Notes: generated from the sequence alone by a model not told the origin. A DNA stretch of 64,000 nt from Rubellicoccus peritrichatus (GCF_033100135.1 NZ_CP136920.1:3653001-3717000), one strand, 5' to 3'; numbered from the stretch's first letter, positions 17,577 to 25,900 are shown. Made by a program: numbers and translations.

Positions 17577-18398
17577 TCAAGTCAGCCCGAACATCGCCTT
17601 GGTCCCGGCGAAGTAAGCTGGATCGTCATTGCTTGTGCGGTGTTCCAGGAAGGTTTCGGCTCCACCAGCGGCCGGGTAACGCAGTTCATTCGAATCGTCA
17701 TTAATGGCTTTGAGCATCACTTCAGCGACTTCCACTGCTGGAGCGGCGTTTACATCTGTTAATGAGCTAAATGCATTCTGGACCGCACTGACAGTCTGCT
17801 GGTATTCCTCAATCGAGTCGTCATTGGTAAAATCAAAAGAACGTCCTGAGAAGTCTGTCTTGATTCCTCCAGGTTCGATGACTTTCACCTTAATCCCGCA
17901 AGCCGCGAATTCAAATTGCAGTGCCTCGGAGATGCCTTCGACTGCGAACTTGGTTCCATGGTAGAGAGCACCTAGCGGAAAAGCCATTCGTCCACCAACC
18001 GATGAGACGTTAAGAATCGTTCCAGCTTTGTTTTGACGCATGTGCGGAATAACTGCCTTCGTCACCTCAAGCAGGCCGATCACGTTGGTGTCGAACTGGC
18101 GGCGGATTTTCTCCATTGGAAATGCTTCCAAAGGGCCGAAAGCACCATAACCAGCGTTATTGACCAACACGTCGATACGGCCGAATTTTGCGATGCCCTC
18201 CAAAACACTGTTGTGAATTGAATCTGGGTCAGTGACATCCAGTCGCGTGACCAATGTGCGGTCAAGCTGGGTCAGCTCGGTTTCCTTCTCTGGTGTCCGC
18301 ATCGTTGCGATAACATTCCAACCTTGTTCGTGAAAGAATTTTGCAGCTGCTTTGCCGATGCCGCTCGATGTGCCGGTGATGAGTATGGTTTTGTTCAT
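17577..18398 (-). CDS. SDR family NAD(P)-dependent oxidoreductase
   Basis: A 273-residue classical short-chain dehydrogenase. The cofactor loop TGTSSGIG is near residues 8-15, NNAGYGAFG follows near residue 85, and the catalytic YHGTK with the upstream Ser of LNVSSVGGRM is visible. The sequence resembles oxidoreductases of unknown substrate that pair with TetR regulators. The ATG at 18398 was chosen because the longer frame would run through the operator region and the divergent TetR gene. It is divergent from the TetR gene, about 100 bases apart, and probably repressed by it through the two operators at 18427-18488. Confidence 0.9.
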   Translation of the reverse strand: MNKTILITGTSSGIGKAAAKFFHEQGWNVIATMRTPEKETELTQLDRTLVTRLDVTDPDSIHNSVLEGIAKFGRIDVLVNNAGYGAFGPLEAFPMEKIRRQFDTNVIGLLEVTKAVIPHMRQNKAGTILNVSSVGGRMAFPLGALYHGTKFAVEGISEALQFEFAACGIKVKVIEPGGIKTDFSGRSFDFTNDDSIEEYQQTVSAVQNAFSSLTDVNAAPAVEVAEVMLKAINDDSNELRYPAAGGAETFLEHRTSNDDPAYFAGTKAMFGLT

Positions 18399-18426
18399 TT
18401 TAGGTATTGTTTGAGTTTTTGACGTT

Positions 18427-18451
18427 TTGACAAAAATACGAATAGTGTCAA
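18427..18451. promoter_or_regulatory. Inverted-repeat operator 1 (TTGACA-N13-TGTCAA)
   Basis: A perfect 6-base inverted repeat with a 13-base spacer between the divergent SDR and TetR genes. It has exactly the same half-sites and spacing as the second copy 37 bases away. It is a likely binding site of the adjacent TetR regulator. Confidence 0.7.
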
Positions 18452-18463
18452 TAAGTCGAAGAA

Positions 18464-18488
18464 TTGACATATTTACAAAATCTGTCAA
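18464..18488. promoter_or_regulatory. Inverted-repeat operator 2 (TTGACA-N13-TGTCAA)
   Basis: Second copy of the same 25-base architecture, ending 10 bases before the chosen TetR start codon. The centre-to-centre distance to copy 1 is 37 bases, about 3.5 helical turns. The half-site TTGACA also equals a -35 box, so binding would block a promoter on either strand. Confidence 0.7.
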
Positions 18489-18498
18489 ACGAGAAAAT

Positions 18499-19059
18499 GT
18501 GATTGATGAAAAAAAATCTCAGGTTCTTAGTGCGGCACTCAAAATGTTCTCGGCTTATGGGTTCAAGCGGGTGACGATGAATGACATCGCGGAGGAGGCC
18601 GGCATGTCCCGTCCTTCACTCTACCTGATGTTCTCCAACAAAGAGGACATCTTCCGTGGATCCATTGTGAATTATGCTGAAAAAAGCCTGGAGCAAATCC
18701 GCACGGGCTTGCCGGAAAAGCAGGGGCTAGAGGCGAAATTGTCTTTCGCCCTGGAAGTATGGATTGTTCAGGGCTATGAAATGATTAACAAATCGCCCCA
18801 TGCCGGCGAATTCATCGATTGCACTTATGGCTTCGCCAGGGACGTTATTGAGCTAATGTATGCTGATTTCGAAAAGCTTGTCCTGGAAATCCTCGAACCA
18901 GAGGCGGACAGAATAGAAGCCCATGGAATGGTATCGGCTGACTTTGCCCATTTTATCCGTGTTTCAGCTCAGGGCTGTAAAGCAGCCGCTCAGAATGTGG
19001 AGGATTTACGAAAGCTTATCGCGATGCTGCTCAAGGTGGTGTTGGCTACGGTAAAGTGA
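18499..19059 (+). CDS. TetR/AcrR family transcriptional regulator
   Basis: A 186-residue regulator with the standard N-terminal helix-turn-helix (AALKMFSAYGFKRVTMNDIA, then EEAGMSRPSLYLMFSNKEDI) and a helical C-terminal ligand and dimerisation part. The start is set at the GTG at 18499. The upstream TTG at 18427 would place the start codon inside the two operator repeats and add a Lys/Arg/Ile-rich stretch not typical of the family. It is divergent from the SDR gene, the usual arrangement for a repressor and its target. It may also control the neighbouring efflux operon, but no matching operator was noticed there. Confidence 0.88.
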   Translation: MIDEKKSQVLSAALKMFSAYGFKRVTMNDIAEEAGMSRPSLYLMFSNKEDIFRGSIVNYAEKSLEQIRTGLPEKQGLEAKLSFALEVWIVQGYEMINKSPHAGEFIDCTYGFARDVIELMYADFEKLVLEILEPEADRIEAHGMVSADFAHFIRVSAQGCKAAAQNVEDLRKLIAMLLKVVLATVK

Positions 19060-19087
19060 TATTCATGGAAATTTATACACATCAGGA

Positions 19088-19672
19088 GTGAAGTCTCTCG
19101 CCAAAAAATCCCGCTATCAGTGGCTGCTGTATTTCATCGTTCTGCTTTGGGTCGTTGAAATCATTGATTTTGCAATATTCAGGGGAGGGCTGAATCACTA
19201 TGGTGCCCAGTCAAGAACGTTTGATAACCTGCAGGGCTACCTCTTCATGCCGTTTCTGCATGGTGACTTTACCCATCTCTTTAATAACACCATTGGGCTG
19301 GCTGTTTTCGGGGCACTGCTTCTGATTCGTGGCTGGCGGGATCTCGCTTATGCAACTGCTGGTGCATTTATTGGGAGCAGCCTCTTCATATGGTTACTGG
19401 CACCCTCGGCTTCCGTTCATATCGGAGCCAGTGGAATCATCTTTGGCTGGTGGAGCTATTTGATTGCTCGGGCTTTTTATGAAAAGAATGTGAAGTCCAT
19501 CCTCATTGCCACAGCGGTTATCTTTTTCTTCGGGACAATGATCTATGGCGTTCTGCCTGGTCAGGCCGGTATCTCCTGGCAAGGCCATCTTGGTGGTGCC
19601 GTTGGTGGAGTAGTGGGAGCTTGGGCAATGTCGGAAAAGCGGTCAACGAAGACGCGTAGAGCAAGGGTTTAG
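19088..19672 (+). CDS. Rhomboid family intramembrane serine protease
   Basis: A 194-residue membrane protein with six hydrophobic segments. The rhomboid signatures are HLFNN at residues 63-67 (TM2), GASG with the catalytic Ser115 (HIGASGIIFG), and the catalytic His167 in WQGHLGGAVGG of TM6. It should cleave transmembrane substrates within the inner membrane. The start is a GTG at 19088, with AGGA directly abutting it and so too close for a normal ribosome binding site. An eight-codon frame beginning at the ATG at 19065 ends in the TGA that overlaps this GTG, so coupled initiation is possible. It follows the TetR gene by 28 bases. Confidence 0.85.
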   Translation: MKSLAKKSRYQWLLYFIVLLWVVEIIDFAIFRGGLNHYGAQSRTFDNLQGYLFMPFLHGDFTHLFNNTIGLAVFGALLLIRGWRDLAYATAGAFIGSSLFIWLLAPSASVHIGASGIIFGWWSYLIARAFYEKNVKSILIATAVIFFFGTMIYGVLPGQAGISWQGHLGGAVGGVVGAWAMSEKRSTKTRRARV

Positions 19673-19680
19673 GCGTGTTT

Positions 19681-19827
19681 TCAAACCTCGGTACTTTCAT
19701 CTTGTTAGATTGTAGAGCGGTGTAATGGAAGGTAGGGCGCAGTCTCCAGACAAGCCGAACACTGCCTCTGAGCATCGCTGCTTTTCTCTACAACAACGTT
19801 CGGCTTGTCTGGAGACTGCGCCCTACC
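19681..19827. repeat. Long palindromic repeat with conserved flank, copy 2
   Basis: Two perfect 30-base arms (19731-19760 and 19798-19827) surround a 37-base loop. The 50 bases to the left and the loop itself also resemble those of the copy at 21481-21630, and in reverse orientation the copy at 28928-29060. The unit is therefore larger than the palindrome, MITE-like, and lies between the rhomboid and glycosidase genes. Confidence 0.85.
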
Positions 19828-20021
19828 TGAAGTGACCTGTTTGGCCGCCACCCTCTATTGCAGCATTCTAACTTCTGCGTCGGGACTGACCATTGTTTTT
19901 ATGTATCAGCAAATAGTGTAGCTCTTGATCACGATCCCTGTTAAAATCATATCACTTAAATGATGGATATGAGATATGACGCTCGCCAATTGGTCTTTAT
20001 CCAATTCCGATCTATACTATC

Positions 20022-21392
20022 ATGCAAAACATACACAACCCGCATTGCTTTCGATTTCTATTTTCTGTCAATATACGTTACGCCTGCTTGTTTTTAAGTA
20101 CACTATTTCTCGCGTCCGCTCTTTTCGCTGAGAACAAGCCGGTGATGAAAGACTTCGTAGGAATCAATGGCCATACGTTTCAATTCAAGCCAGAGCTTTA
20201 TGGAAATGTCGCAGGTCAGGCACGAGATTACCACCCGTTAACCTGGGATCTCCATGGCAAGCCTAACGAGCCGGCAACATTTCCCTACAGTCGTCATAAA
20301 ATACAAAAAGGAAAACGGGTTAACTGGGAGGAAGTCTATACTTCCTGGAAAGACGCCGGTTTTCAAATCGATGCATGTATTACCTTTGGCTGGCATTACA
20401 AAGAAGGTTTTTTTGAAGATATGCCTGCTGAAATGGAAGCCTATGGTGAGCAATTTGCCCGCTTCTTCGGTCCTTCCGGCAAACTCAATCTCGTTCAAGC
20501 CATGGAGATTGGTAACGAGCCGCCCAATGACGGCATAACGATTGAAGATTACGTCCCGGCTTTTGTTGCTATGGCCAAAGGCATACGCAAGGGAGACCCG
20601 GAGATGAAGATTCTTACATGCACGGTCGCCAGCGATAAAACGGATCAATGGGAGTTTCCGATCGAGTCATTGAATGAGCATAAAGATCTCTATGATGTGA
20701 TCAATATGCACAGCTATGCCTTTGTCGAAGGTTGGCCCACCATGAAAAGAAGCTATCCTGAGGACCCCGATACAGACTACTTGAAAAAGGTAGATCGTAT
20801 GATCGAGTGGCGCAGCAAAAATGCTCCAGACAAAGAAATCTGGGTAACCGAATTTGGTTACGATGCGCCTTCCGTAGAGATGTTGGAAGCGACGAGAAAA
20901 AAGGGGATGGAAAAGTTCATTCCTCAGACGGAGTTGCAACAGGCCCAATGGAACCTGCGTACTTTCCTGGCTTTAGCCAAGCGACCCGTATCTCGTGCCT
21001 ATGTTTATTACTACGATGATAAAGACGGCCCTCCCAGTTTTCATGCAAATTCCGGATTGACGCGAAATTCTGTTCCCAAGATGGCCTACTACGCGCAGGA
21101 GCAATTTTACCAGTTACTCAAGGAACATCGCTTTGATCACATTGTTACGGAGAACGAAGACAGCTACGTCTATGCATTTACTAAAACCGATGGAAGTGAT
21201 CCAATCTGGATTGCCTGGCATCCGGGAGGGACAGGTCAGGAGCGAGAGATCAATTTGAAATGCCCGACCAAACCAGAGAAAGTGTTAGCGATGGTAACAA
21301 CGGATGAGAATCCACAAAGCAAATCCTTCTCTTATGATGAGGGGCAACTCAAGGTAACGATCGATGAATCTCCCTGTTATATTGTGTTTTGA
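20022..21392 (+). CDS. Secreted clan GH-A glycoside hydrolase
   Basis: A 456-residue protein with an N-terminal signal peptide (hydrophobic residues about 20-35, ending LFAENKP) and one (beta/alpha)8 domain. The acid/base is probably E166 in MEIGNEPPND and the nucleophile E277 in WVTEFGYDA, the N-E-P and T-E-F/G patterns that follow strands 4 and 7 in clan GH-A. The C-terminal 80 residues (SDPIWIAWHPGG onward) form a small beta domain as in GH39/GH5-like enzymes. The substrate is not readable; a polysaccharide from marine biomass is plausible. TATACT at 20013-20018 sits only 4 bases before the start, so the promoter or the start is uncertain. Confidence 0.82.
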   Translation: MQNIHNPHCFRFLFSVNIRYACLFLSTLFLASALFAENKPVMKDFVGINGHTFQFKPELYGNVAGQARDYHPLTWDLHGKPNEPATFPYSRHKIQKGKRVNWEEVYTSWKDAGFQIDACITFGWHYKEGFFEDMPAEMEAYGEQFARFFGPSGKLNLVQAMEIGNEPPNDGITIEDYVPAFVAMAKGIRKGDPEMKILTCTVASDKTDQWEFPIESLNEHKDLYDVINMHSYAFVEGWPTMKRSYPEDPDTDYLKKVDRMIEWRSKNAPDKEIWVTEFGYDAPSVEMLEATRKKGMEKFIPQTELQQAQWNLRTFLALAKRPVSRAYVYYYDDKDGPPSFHANSGLTRNSVPKMAYYAQEQFYQLLKEHRFDHIVTENEDSYVYAFTKTDGSDPIWIAWHPGGTGQEREINLKCPTKPEKVLAMVTTDENPQSKSFSYDEGQLKVTIDESPCYIVF

Positions 21393-21449
21393 GTTGTTCA
21401 ATAAATGATGGATGATGCACTATAGGGCCAACGGATATTCAGATTTTAA

Positions 21450-21476
21450 GCTCCGAAGGAGCTAAGATCGAACATA
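21450..21476 (-). repeat. Fragment of the GCTCCGAAGGAGC structured element
   Basis: The 13-base palindrome GCTCCGAAGGAGC is followed by TAAGATCGAACAT. Read on the minus strand, this matches ATGTTCGATGTTAGCTCC at 33886-33903, at the left side of the larger element near uppP. It appears to be a remnant copy. Confidence 0.6.
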
Positions 21477-21480
21477 CCAA

Positions 21481-21630
21481 ACCTCGATATTTTTTATCTT
21501 GTTAAGATTATAGAGCGATGTAATGGAAGGTAGGGCGCAGTCTCCAGACAAGCCGAATATTGCCTCTGAGCATCGCTGTTTTTTCTACAACAACATTCGG
21601 CTTGTCTGGAGACTGCGCCCTACCTTCCAT
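21481..21630. repeat. Long palindromic repeat with conserved flank, copy 3
   Basis: The best-preserved copy: two perfect 36-base arms (21523-21558 and 21595-21630) around a 36-base loop. The left flank, from ACCTCGATAT to GATGTA, and the loop match copy 2 with few changes. It lies between the glycosidase gene and a small hypothetical gene. Confidence 0.9.
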
Positions 21631-21650
21631 CAGGTGAAACATCTTTATTT

Positions 21651-21680
21651 CCTTCTCTGTGTTCTCTGTGGCTAAATCGT
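21651..21680. repeat. TCTCTGTG-type short dispersed repeat
   Basis: CCTTCTCTGTGTTCTCTGTG followed by GCTAAATC. Closely similar words occur near 24481, 26611, 29096 and, inverted, near 29790 and 31558. It is a low-complexity dispersed repeat common in Verrucomicrobia and Planctomycetes genomes. Confidence 0.6.
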
Positions 21681-21793
21681 TTCACAAGGAATTAAGCTAA
21701 CACGACACGAGTCGCATGATCCATCAACAATCCTGAAGCTGACTTCGGGAAGTGCGAATGGCATTCATGAGCTGAGTTTGATAGACTCTGGCC

Positions 21794-22006
21794 ATGAAGA
21801 CGAAGGCCATTGCATTACCCGTTGAAGAATTTCCCGGTGTTTACCAGCGTTTTAAGCGCTCAATTGCGAAGGTTGTTTCACTCTTTCCTGACCTCACAAT
21901 GGCAACACCTGAGGCGTTGAATCAGGAAACACAGGCGAGTGAGCGGAGGCTTGTCGTTGGGGGCAAAATCATTACGATTAACAATAAGCTTAACCGGGAT
22001 TCATAG
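21794..22006 (+). CDS. Small hypothetical protein
   Basis: A 70-residue frame starting with ATG at 21794 and ending directly at the LysR start (TAG at 22004-22006, GTG at 22007). The sequence is moderately basic, with a KVVSLFPDLTMATPEALNQE middle and no signal peptide or known motif. The tight junction with the LysR gene supports translation, but the frame is short and could be fortuitous. I do not recognise it. Confidence 0.4.
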   Translation: MKTKAIALPVEEFPGVYQRFKRSIAKVVSLFPDLTMATPEALNQETQASERRLVVGGKIITINNKLNRDS

Positions 22007-22900
22007 GTGGAACTTTATCAACTCAAATCATTTGTTGTCGTGGCGGAGGAGGGGAACCTCCGGCGAGCAGCGGATCGCCTGTTCGCCAGCCAGCCTGCAG
22101 TCAGCGGTCATATCAAAGCCTTGGAAGAAGAACTGGGTCTCGTCCTTTTTGAGCGCTCCCGCAATGGCATGCTGCTGACAACGGACGGAGAGCGCATCCA
22201 TGATGTTGCGTTAAGAATGCTGGCGGATGCACGGGAAATTGAAGCCACGGCGCATGATTTGCGGGATGAAGTCGCCGGGACGATTCGGATCGGTGTCAAC
22301 AATGATGGGCGAAACCTGCGACTTGATGACACTACGGCTGTCCTCGCGGAAACTCATCCGGAGTTGCATTTCGAGTTCGAAAGTGGCTCGTCTGGTTCGA
22401 TCCTCAAGGGGATTCGCAATGAAGATCTTGACGTCGGTTATATCGAGCTGCAACCAGCCGAGGGTGATGTGACCTTGAATCAGTTAACGCTGAATAATCC
22501 TGTTATTGTGTATCCAGCTAAATGGCATGATGATTTACATGCCGATAGTTGGGAAGCCCTCATCTCCAAACCATGGGCATTTGTTTCGAAGGAGTGTTCT
22601 TACTGCAAACTGATGCACGAAGCCGTGGCAGCGCGCGGTCTGGAGCTTGACTGGCAATATCGTGCCGATCATGAAAGTGTTACAGCCAGCCTGGTCAACG
22701 GCGGTGTCGCCGTTTCCATGTTATCACGCGAATTGGCTCAGCCTCACGTCGAGGCCGGACGCATCGAAATATGGCCTCACTTTAATCCGACACTGCCGCT
22801 GTCAATTGCCTGCCTGACACGCCGTGCCACTGAGAAAACAATCCTGGCCTACATCAAAACCGTAACCGAGCTTTTCTCTGCTGAACCAAGTGTGCGGTGA
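22007..22900 (+). CDS. LysR family transcriptional regulator
   Basis: A 297-residue regulator. The N-terminal winged helix-turn-helix (LKSFVVVAEEGNLRRAADRL, FASQPAVSGHIKALEEELG) is a clear LysR pattern, followed by the linker helix and a periplasmic-binding-protein-like effector domain beginning GTIRIGVNNDG. The start is a GTG at 22007, with GGGA nine bases upstream. The usual target of such a regulator, a divergent neighbour, is absent: the gene upstream is on the same strand and the PEP-CTERM gene downstream is convergent. The target is therefore unknown. Confidence 0.9.
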   Translation: MELYQLKSFVVVAEEGNLRRAADRLFASQPAVSGHIKALEEELGLVLFERSRNGMLLTTDGERIHDVALRMLADAREIEATAHDLRDEVAGTIRIGVNNDGRNLRLDDTTAVLAETHPELHFEFESGSSGSILKGIRNEDLDVGYIELQPAEGDVTLNQLTLNNPVIVYPAKWHDDLHADSWEALISKPWAFVSKECSYCKLMHEAVAARGLELDWQYRADHESVTASLVNGGVAVSMLSRELAQPHVEAGRIEIWPHFNPTLPLSIACLTRRATEKTILAYIKTVTELFSAEPSVR

Positions 22901-22925
22901 CCAAGTTAGCTTTAATCTCGATTTG

Positions 22926-22992
22926 GGTAGGGCGCAGTCTCCAGACAAGCCGCCACCATAATGCTCGGCTTGTCTGGAGACTGCGCCCTACC
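22926..22992. repeat. Short form of the long palindromic repeat, copy 4
   Basis: Perfect 27-base arms (22926-22952 and 22966-22992) with only a 13-base loop and no conserved flank. It lies exactly between the convergent LysR gene and the last PEP-CTERM gene of the array. Its RNA would fold into a very stable hairpin and could terminate transcription from both sides. Confidence 0.85.
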
Positions 22993-23003
22993 TTCAAAAT
23001 GCT

Positions 23004-23693
23004 TCAAGCAGCCTGCTTCGCCTTGCGCCAGCGGCGTAGTCCGGCGGCCCCCAATGCTAAGGCTCCAAGCCCCGTGGTCACAGTGGCAGGCTCGGGGATA
23101 GCACCAACCTGAATGGGGCTGCCATCATCTTCATACGCCCAGCGATGGATTGTGACACCTGCTTGAGCGCCATCATAGAAAGTCGCTTCCGCCCAACCAT
23201 ATTTAATGCCTTCTGAGGTGAGACCTGCCGAGCCTTCAAAGCGAAAACCAAAGTATCCCGATACTCCGGAAGTAAATCCTACTATGCTGTCAAAGTTTGA
23301 ACCGTTTACTATATTTGCAGAAGGCTTAAACAGCCTAATGGCTCCAACCGTAAAGCCTTCTGGTAGGTTTGAAACCAGGTTGCTGCTATTAGCGGCTAAG
23401 TTGAGGTCGCCATCTTGAGCGTGAATTAGAAGGTAACCAGTACTTGCAATAATACCAGCATCTGTGGTTGGGCGCAGGCTGGATGCGGTCCCCGAACCTG
23501 TGACAATGATGTCACCGCCTCTACCTTCATCGACGTCCCAATCAGTTGGACCAAAAGTGACTCCGAGGCCGACGCTGAATTCGTTGGTGTTGTCGTAATA
23601 CTGGATGATGCCTTGGGCGTTCGTTGCTGCGAGCAGTGAACTCACCGCGGCTGCTGCGGTTGCTTTACTGTGTTTCTTTTCTTTGAGGAGCAT
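23004..23693 (-). CDS. PEP-CTERM protein, array copy 13 (most downstream)
   Basis: A 229-residue secreted protein. The signal peptide (MLLKEKKHSKATAAAAVSSL, then LAATNAQG) is followed by IIQYYDNTNEFSVGLGVTFG and a degenerate version of the family's acidic motif (TDWDVDEG). The C-terminal module reads GYFGFRFEGS ... YGWAEATFYDG ... VTIHRWAYEDDGSPIQVG. The sorting tail is IPEPATVTTGLGALALGAAG plus LRRWRKAKQAA: PEP motif, short Gly/Ala-rich helix, basic end. The ATG at 23693 was chosen over a longer frame because it starts the signal peptide. The 5' leader lacks a Shine-Dalgarno sequence. It is convergent with the LysR gene. Confidence 0.85.
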   Translation of the reverse strand: MLLKEKKHSKATAAAAVSSLLAATNAQGIIQYYDNTNEFSVGLGVTFGPTDWDVDEGRGGDIIVTGSGTASSLRPTTDAGIIASTGYLLIHAQDGDLNLAANSSNLVSNLPEGFTVGAIRLFKPSANIVNGSNFDSIVGFTSGVSGYFGFRFEGSAGLTSEGIKYGWAEATFYDGAQAGVTIHRWAYEDDGSPIQVGAIPEPATVTTGLGALALGAAGLRRWRKAKQAA

Positions 23694-23839
23694 ATGACTT
23701 GATTCGTGTTTTTTGCTGTATTGGGGAAATGTGAGCGCAGACAAATAGCACAGCAGACCTGAATCTAGTATGAATTCTCCCCTAACTTTTTAGAGGTGGA
23801 GATGTTTAAAGCAAAAACTAGGGTCTAGTCAGCGAAGTT

Positions 23840-24469
23840 CTAGTTAACTCGCCTCTTGCGCCAGCGACGCAGTCCGGCGGCTCCCAGAGCAAGGGCACCG
23901 AGTCCCGTGGCGACGGCGGCGGGCTCGGGCACATTCATGGTCTGGCCGACTTGAATGGAGCTTCCATCGTCTTCATAAGCCCAGCGATGGATTGTGATAC
24001 CCGGATCGGGACCTTCAAAAAAGGTGACTTCAGCCCAGCCAGCCACAGGTAGACTTCCATTGTTGAAAGAGAAACCCATGAACCCGCTTTGTCCCGAATT
24101 AAATCCGCTCAAGTTAGCAAAATTCGAGCCTCTTATCAAATCCCCAAGCCTAAAGTTTGTCCCTGTTTGTACCGTATAGTTAGTGTTCAGATTTGTTACG
24201 TCACCACCATTTGATAAAAATCCAGCTGAAACAGCACTTGCTCTGCTCGCAAATATATTGCTGTTGCCAGGCGCTGTAACAATAAAAAACAATTCCGGCT
24301 GTGAGGTGCCATCAATATTCCACAAAGCTTGAGTGTTCAGTCCCAGGCCGACACTAAACTGATTCGTCGTATCGAAATACTGAACGACTGCCTGAGCGCT
24401 GCTGGCGGCGAGTAGTGAGCTCACGGTGAGCGTGCCTGTTTTGTGGTATTTTTTAGATTTGTTCGTCAT
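23840..24469 (-). CDS. PEP-CTERM protein, array copy 12
   Basis: A 209-residue secreted protein, the shortest of the family. It starts MTNKSKKYHKTGTLTVSSLL, then AASSAQAVVQYFDTTNQFSVGL, with the acidic motif as LWNIDGTS. The C-terminal module is 'GFMGFSF ... AGWAEVTFFEG ... ITIHRWAYEDDGSSIQVG', the HRWAYEDDGS subtype. The tail is VPEPAAVATGLGALALGAAG followed by LRRWRKRRVN, a more basic end than the usual KAKQAA. The middle (about residues 60-125) is not like its neighbours. It lies 53 bases after copy 11 and 146 before copy 13. Confidence 0.85.
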   Translation of the reverse strand: MTNKSKKYHKTGTLTVSSLLAASSAQAVVQYFDTTNQFSVGLGLNTQALWNIDGTSQPELFFIVTAPGNSNIFASRASAVSAGFLSNGGDVTNLNTNYTVQTGTNFRLGDLIRGSNFANLSGFNSGQSGFMGFSFNNGSLPVAGWAEVTFFEGPDPGITIHRWAYEDDGSSIQVGQTMNVPEPAAVATGLGALALGAAGLRRWRKRRVN

Positions 24470-24480
24470 GGGTATGAGTT

Positions 24481-24520
24481 ATTCTCTGTGGTTTTGTGTC
24501 TCCGTGAGGGGTTTGAAACA
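24481..24520. repeat. TCTCTGTG-type short repeat in array spacer
   Basis: The spacer between copies 11 and 12 contains ATTCTCTGTGGTTTTGTGTC followed by TCCGTGAGG, a variant of the dispersed repeat seen at 21651 and 29096. Confidence 0.5.
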
Positions 24521-24522
24521 TA

Positions 24523-25200
24523 TCAAGCAGCCTGCTTCGCCTTGCGCCAGCGACGCAGTCCAGCGGCGCCAAGAGCGAGGGCTCCCAGGCCAGTGGCGAC
24601 GGCGGCGGGCTCGGGGACATTTGTGGTTTGGCCGACTCGGATGGATTGGCCCGGTGTATCCTCATAGGCCCATTCGTGGATCACTAGGCCGGCGGGATTA
24701 GAATCTATTGCTTTATAAATCGTAGTACGTGCCCAGCCTGCTAATAATGTAGGATTGCCGTCGCCATCTCGTTCTGTTACGAACATGAATCCAAAATAAC
24801 TCGGTTGCCCCGTGGTGAAATCAACAAAATCGTAAGCACCAGCGACACCATTAAGTGATCGGAGATTTGGGCCGCCTACCGGATTAAAATCAATGTTATT
24901 TGAAGAAGATACAGTGTAGTTAAAAGTCAGACTGGCTAAATAGGTTAGGTCGCCAGTTCTTACTGGAAACATGCTGTAAGCACCCGGGTCTAAAAGAAAG
25001 TAAGTGCTGAAAGCAATCCAATCAAGTTGCGTTAAGCCACTGCCGTCGATGTCCCAGGAGCCAAAGTTGTTTTGTCCCAAGCCTATGGTAAATTCGTGAG
25101 ACGAATCAAAGTACTGGATGATGCCCTGTGCGTTACTGGCGGCGAGTAATGAGGTCACTGCAGCGGTTGCTTTGCGATGCTTCTTATCCTTTAGGAACAT
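24523..25200 (-). CDS. PEP-CTERM protein, array copy 11
   Basis: A 225-residue secreted protein of the HEWAYEDT subtype. The N-terminus is MFLKDKKHRKATAAVTSLLA followed by ASNAQGIIQYFDSSHEFTIG; the acidic motif is SWDIDGSG. The C-terminal module reads 'YFGFMFVTERDGDGNPTLLAGWARTTIYK ... VIHEWAYEDT' in separate pieces, with a longer insertion before GWARTT than other copies. The tail is VPEPAAVATGLGALALGAAG and LRRWRKAKQAA. The 5' leader on the minus strand shares an ACACAAACCAGAC word with copies 6 and 7. It follows copy 10 by 52 bases. Confidence 0.85.
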   Translation of the reverse strand: MFLKDKKHRKATAAVTSLLAASNAQGIIQYFDSSHEFTIGLGQNNFGSWDIDGSGLTQLDWIAFSTYFLLDPGAYSMFPVRTGDLTYLASLTFNYTVSSSNNIDFNPVGGPNLRSLNGVAGAYDFVDFTTGQPSYFGFMFVTERDGDGNPTLLAGWARTTIYKAIDSNPAGLVIHEWAYEDTPGQSIRVGQTTNVPEPAAVATGLGALALGAAGLRRWRKAKQAA

Positions 25201-25252
25201 ATAGTCTGGTTTGTGTTATGTTTTTGCGGTTGGGAAATGATAAGCCTACTAC

Positions 25253-25900
25253 TTATGCAGCCTGTTTTGCTTTGCGCCAGCGGCGGAGTCCGGCGGCTCC
25301 GAGGGCGAGGGCGCCGAGCCCGGTGGCGATGGTGGCAGGCTCTGGGATGGCGCCTGTCTGAATATTCGCGCCCGTATTATCATAGGCCCACTGGACGATT
25401 TCAAAAGTCCCTGTAGCCCCGCCTTCGGTCAAAATGACTTCTGCCCAGCCGTAGAGCACGAGAGAGCCAGACGGATTGAACTGAAAGCCGATGTATCCGC
25501 TTTCTCCACTGGTGAAGCCAGCGACGTTGCTGAAATTTCCGCGGTAAAAAACACTAAAAATAATACCATCATTGAAGATGCCCGCATTAACGTAAGTATC
25601 GGCCCCAAGACTGAGCAGATCATCTCTTGCCCCAGTTCCAGTTGCTCTTGCCTCAAAGCCGTTGTTTGGTCGTATGAGGTCCATATATCCACCAAAATCT
25701 GGACCAGATAGGATGGTGACTTCTGCTGTCCCATCGTCATCAATATCCCATTCAAAATCACCGTTACGATTGCCGGCAATGCCACCATTCAACCCAAGGT
25801 TCGCGTTGGTGACGATAATAGCGTTAAGGCTGGAGCTTCCCAAAAGAGCGCCGATCGTAATGGTAGTTAGCTTATGTTTTTTGTTCTTATCTAAATGCAT
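25253..25900 (-). CDS. PEP-CTERM protein, array copy 10
   Basis: A 215-residue secreted protein, one of three adjacent members (8, 9, 10) with a distinct N-terminus: MHLDKNKKHKLTTITIGALL, GSSSLNAIIVTNANLGLNGG, then a Gly/Asn stretch and FEWDIDDDGTAEV. The C-terminal module is GYIGFQFNPSG ... YGWAEVILTEGGATGTFEI followed by VQWAYDNTGANIQTG, and the tail is IPEPATIATGLGALALGAAG plus LRRWRKAKQAA. Relative to copies 8 and 9 its coding sequence is more diverged, suggesting it split off earlier. Confidence 0.85.
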   Translation of the reverse strand: MHLDKNKKHKLTTITIGALLGSSSLNAIIVTNANLGLNGGIAGNRNGDFEWDIDDDGTAEVTILSGPDFGGYMDLIRPNNGFEARATGTGARDDLLSLGADTYVNAGIFNDGIIFSVFYRGNFSNVAGFTSGESGYIGFQFNPSGSLVLYGWAEVILTEGGATGTFEIVQWAYDNTGANIQTGAIPEPATIATGLGALALGAAGLRRWRKAKQAA

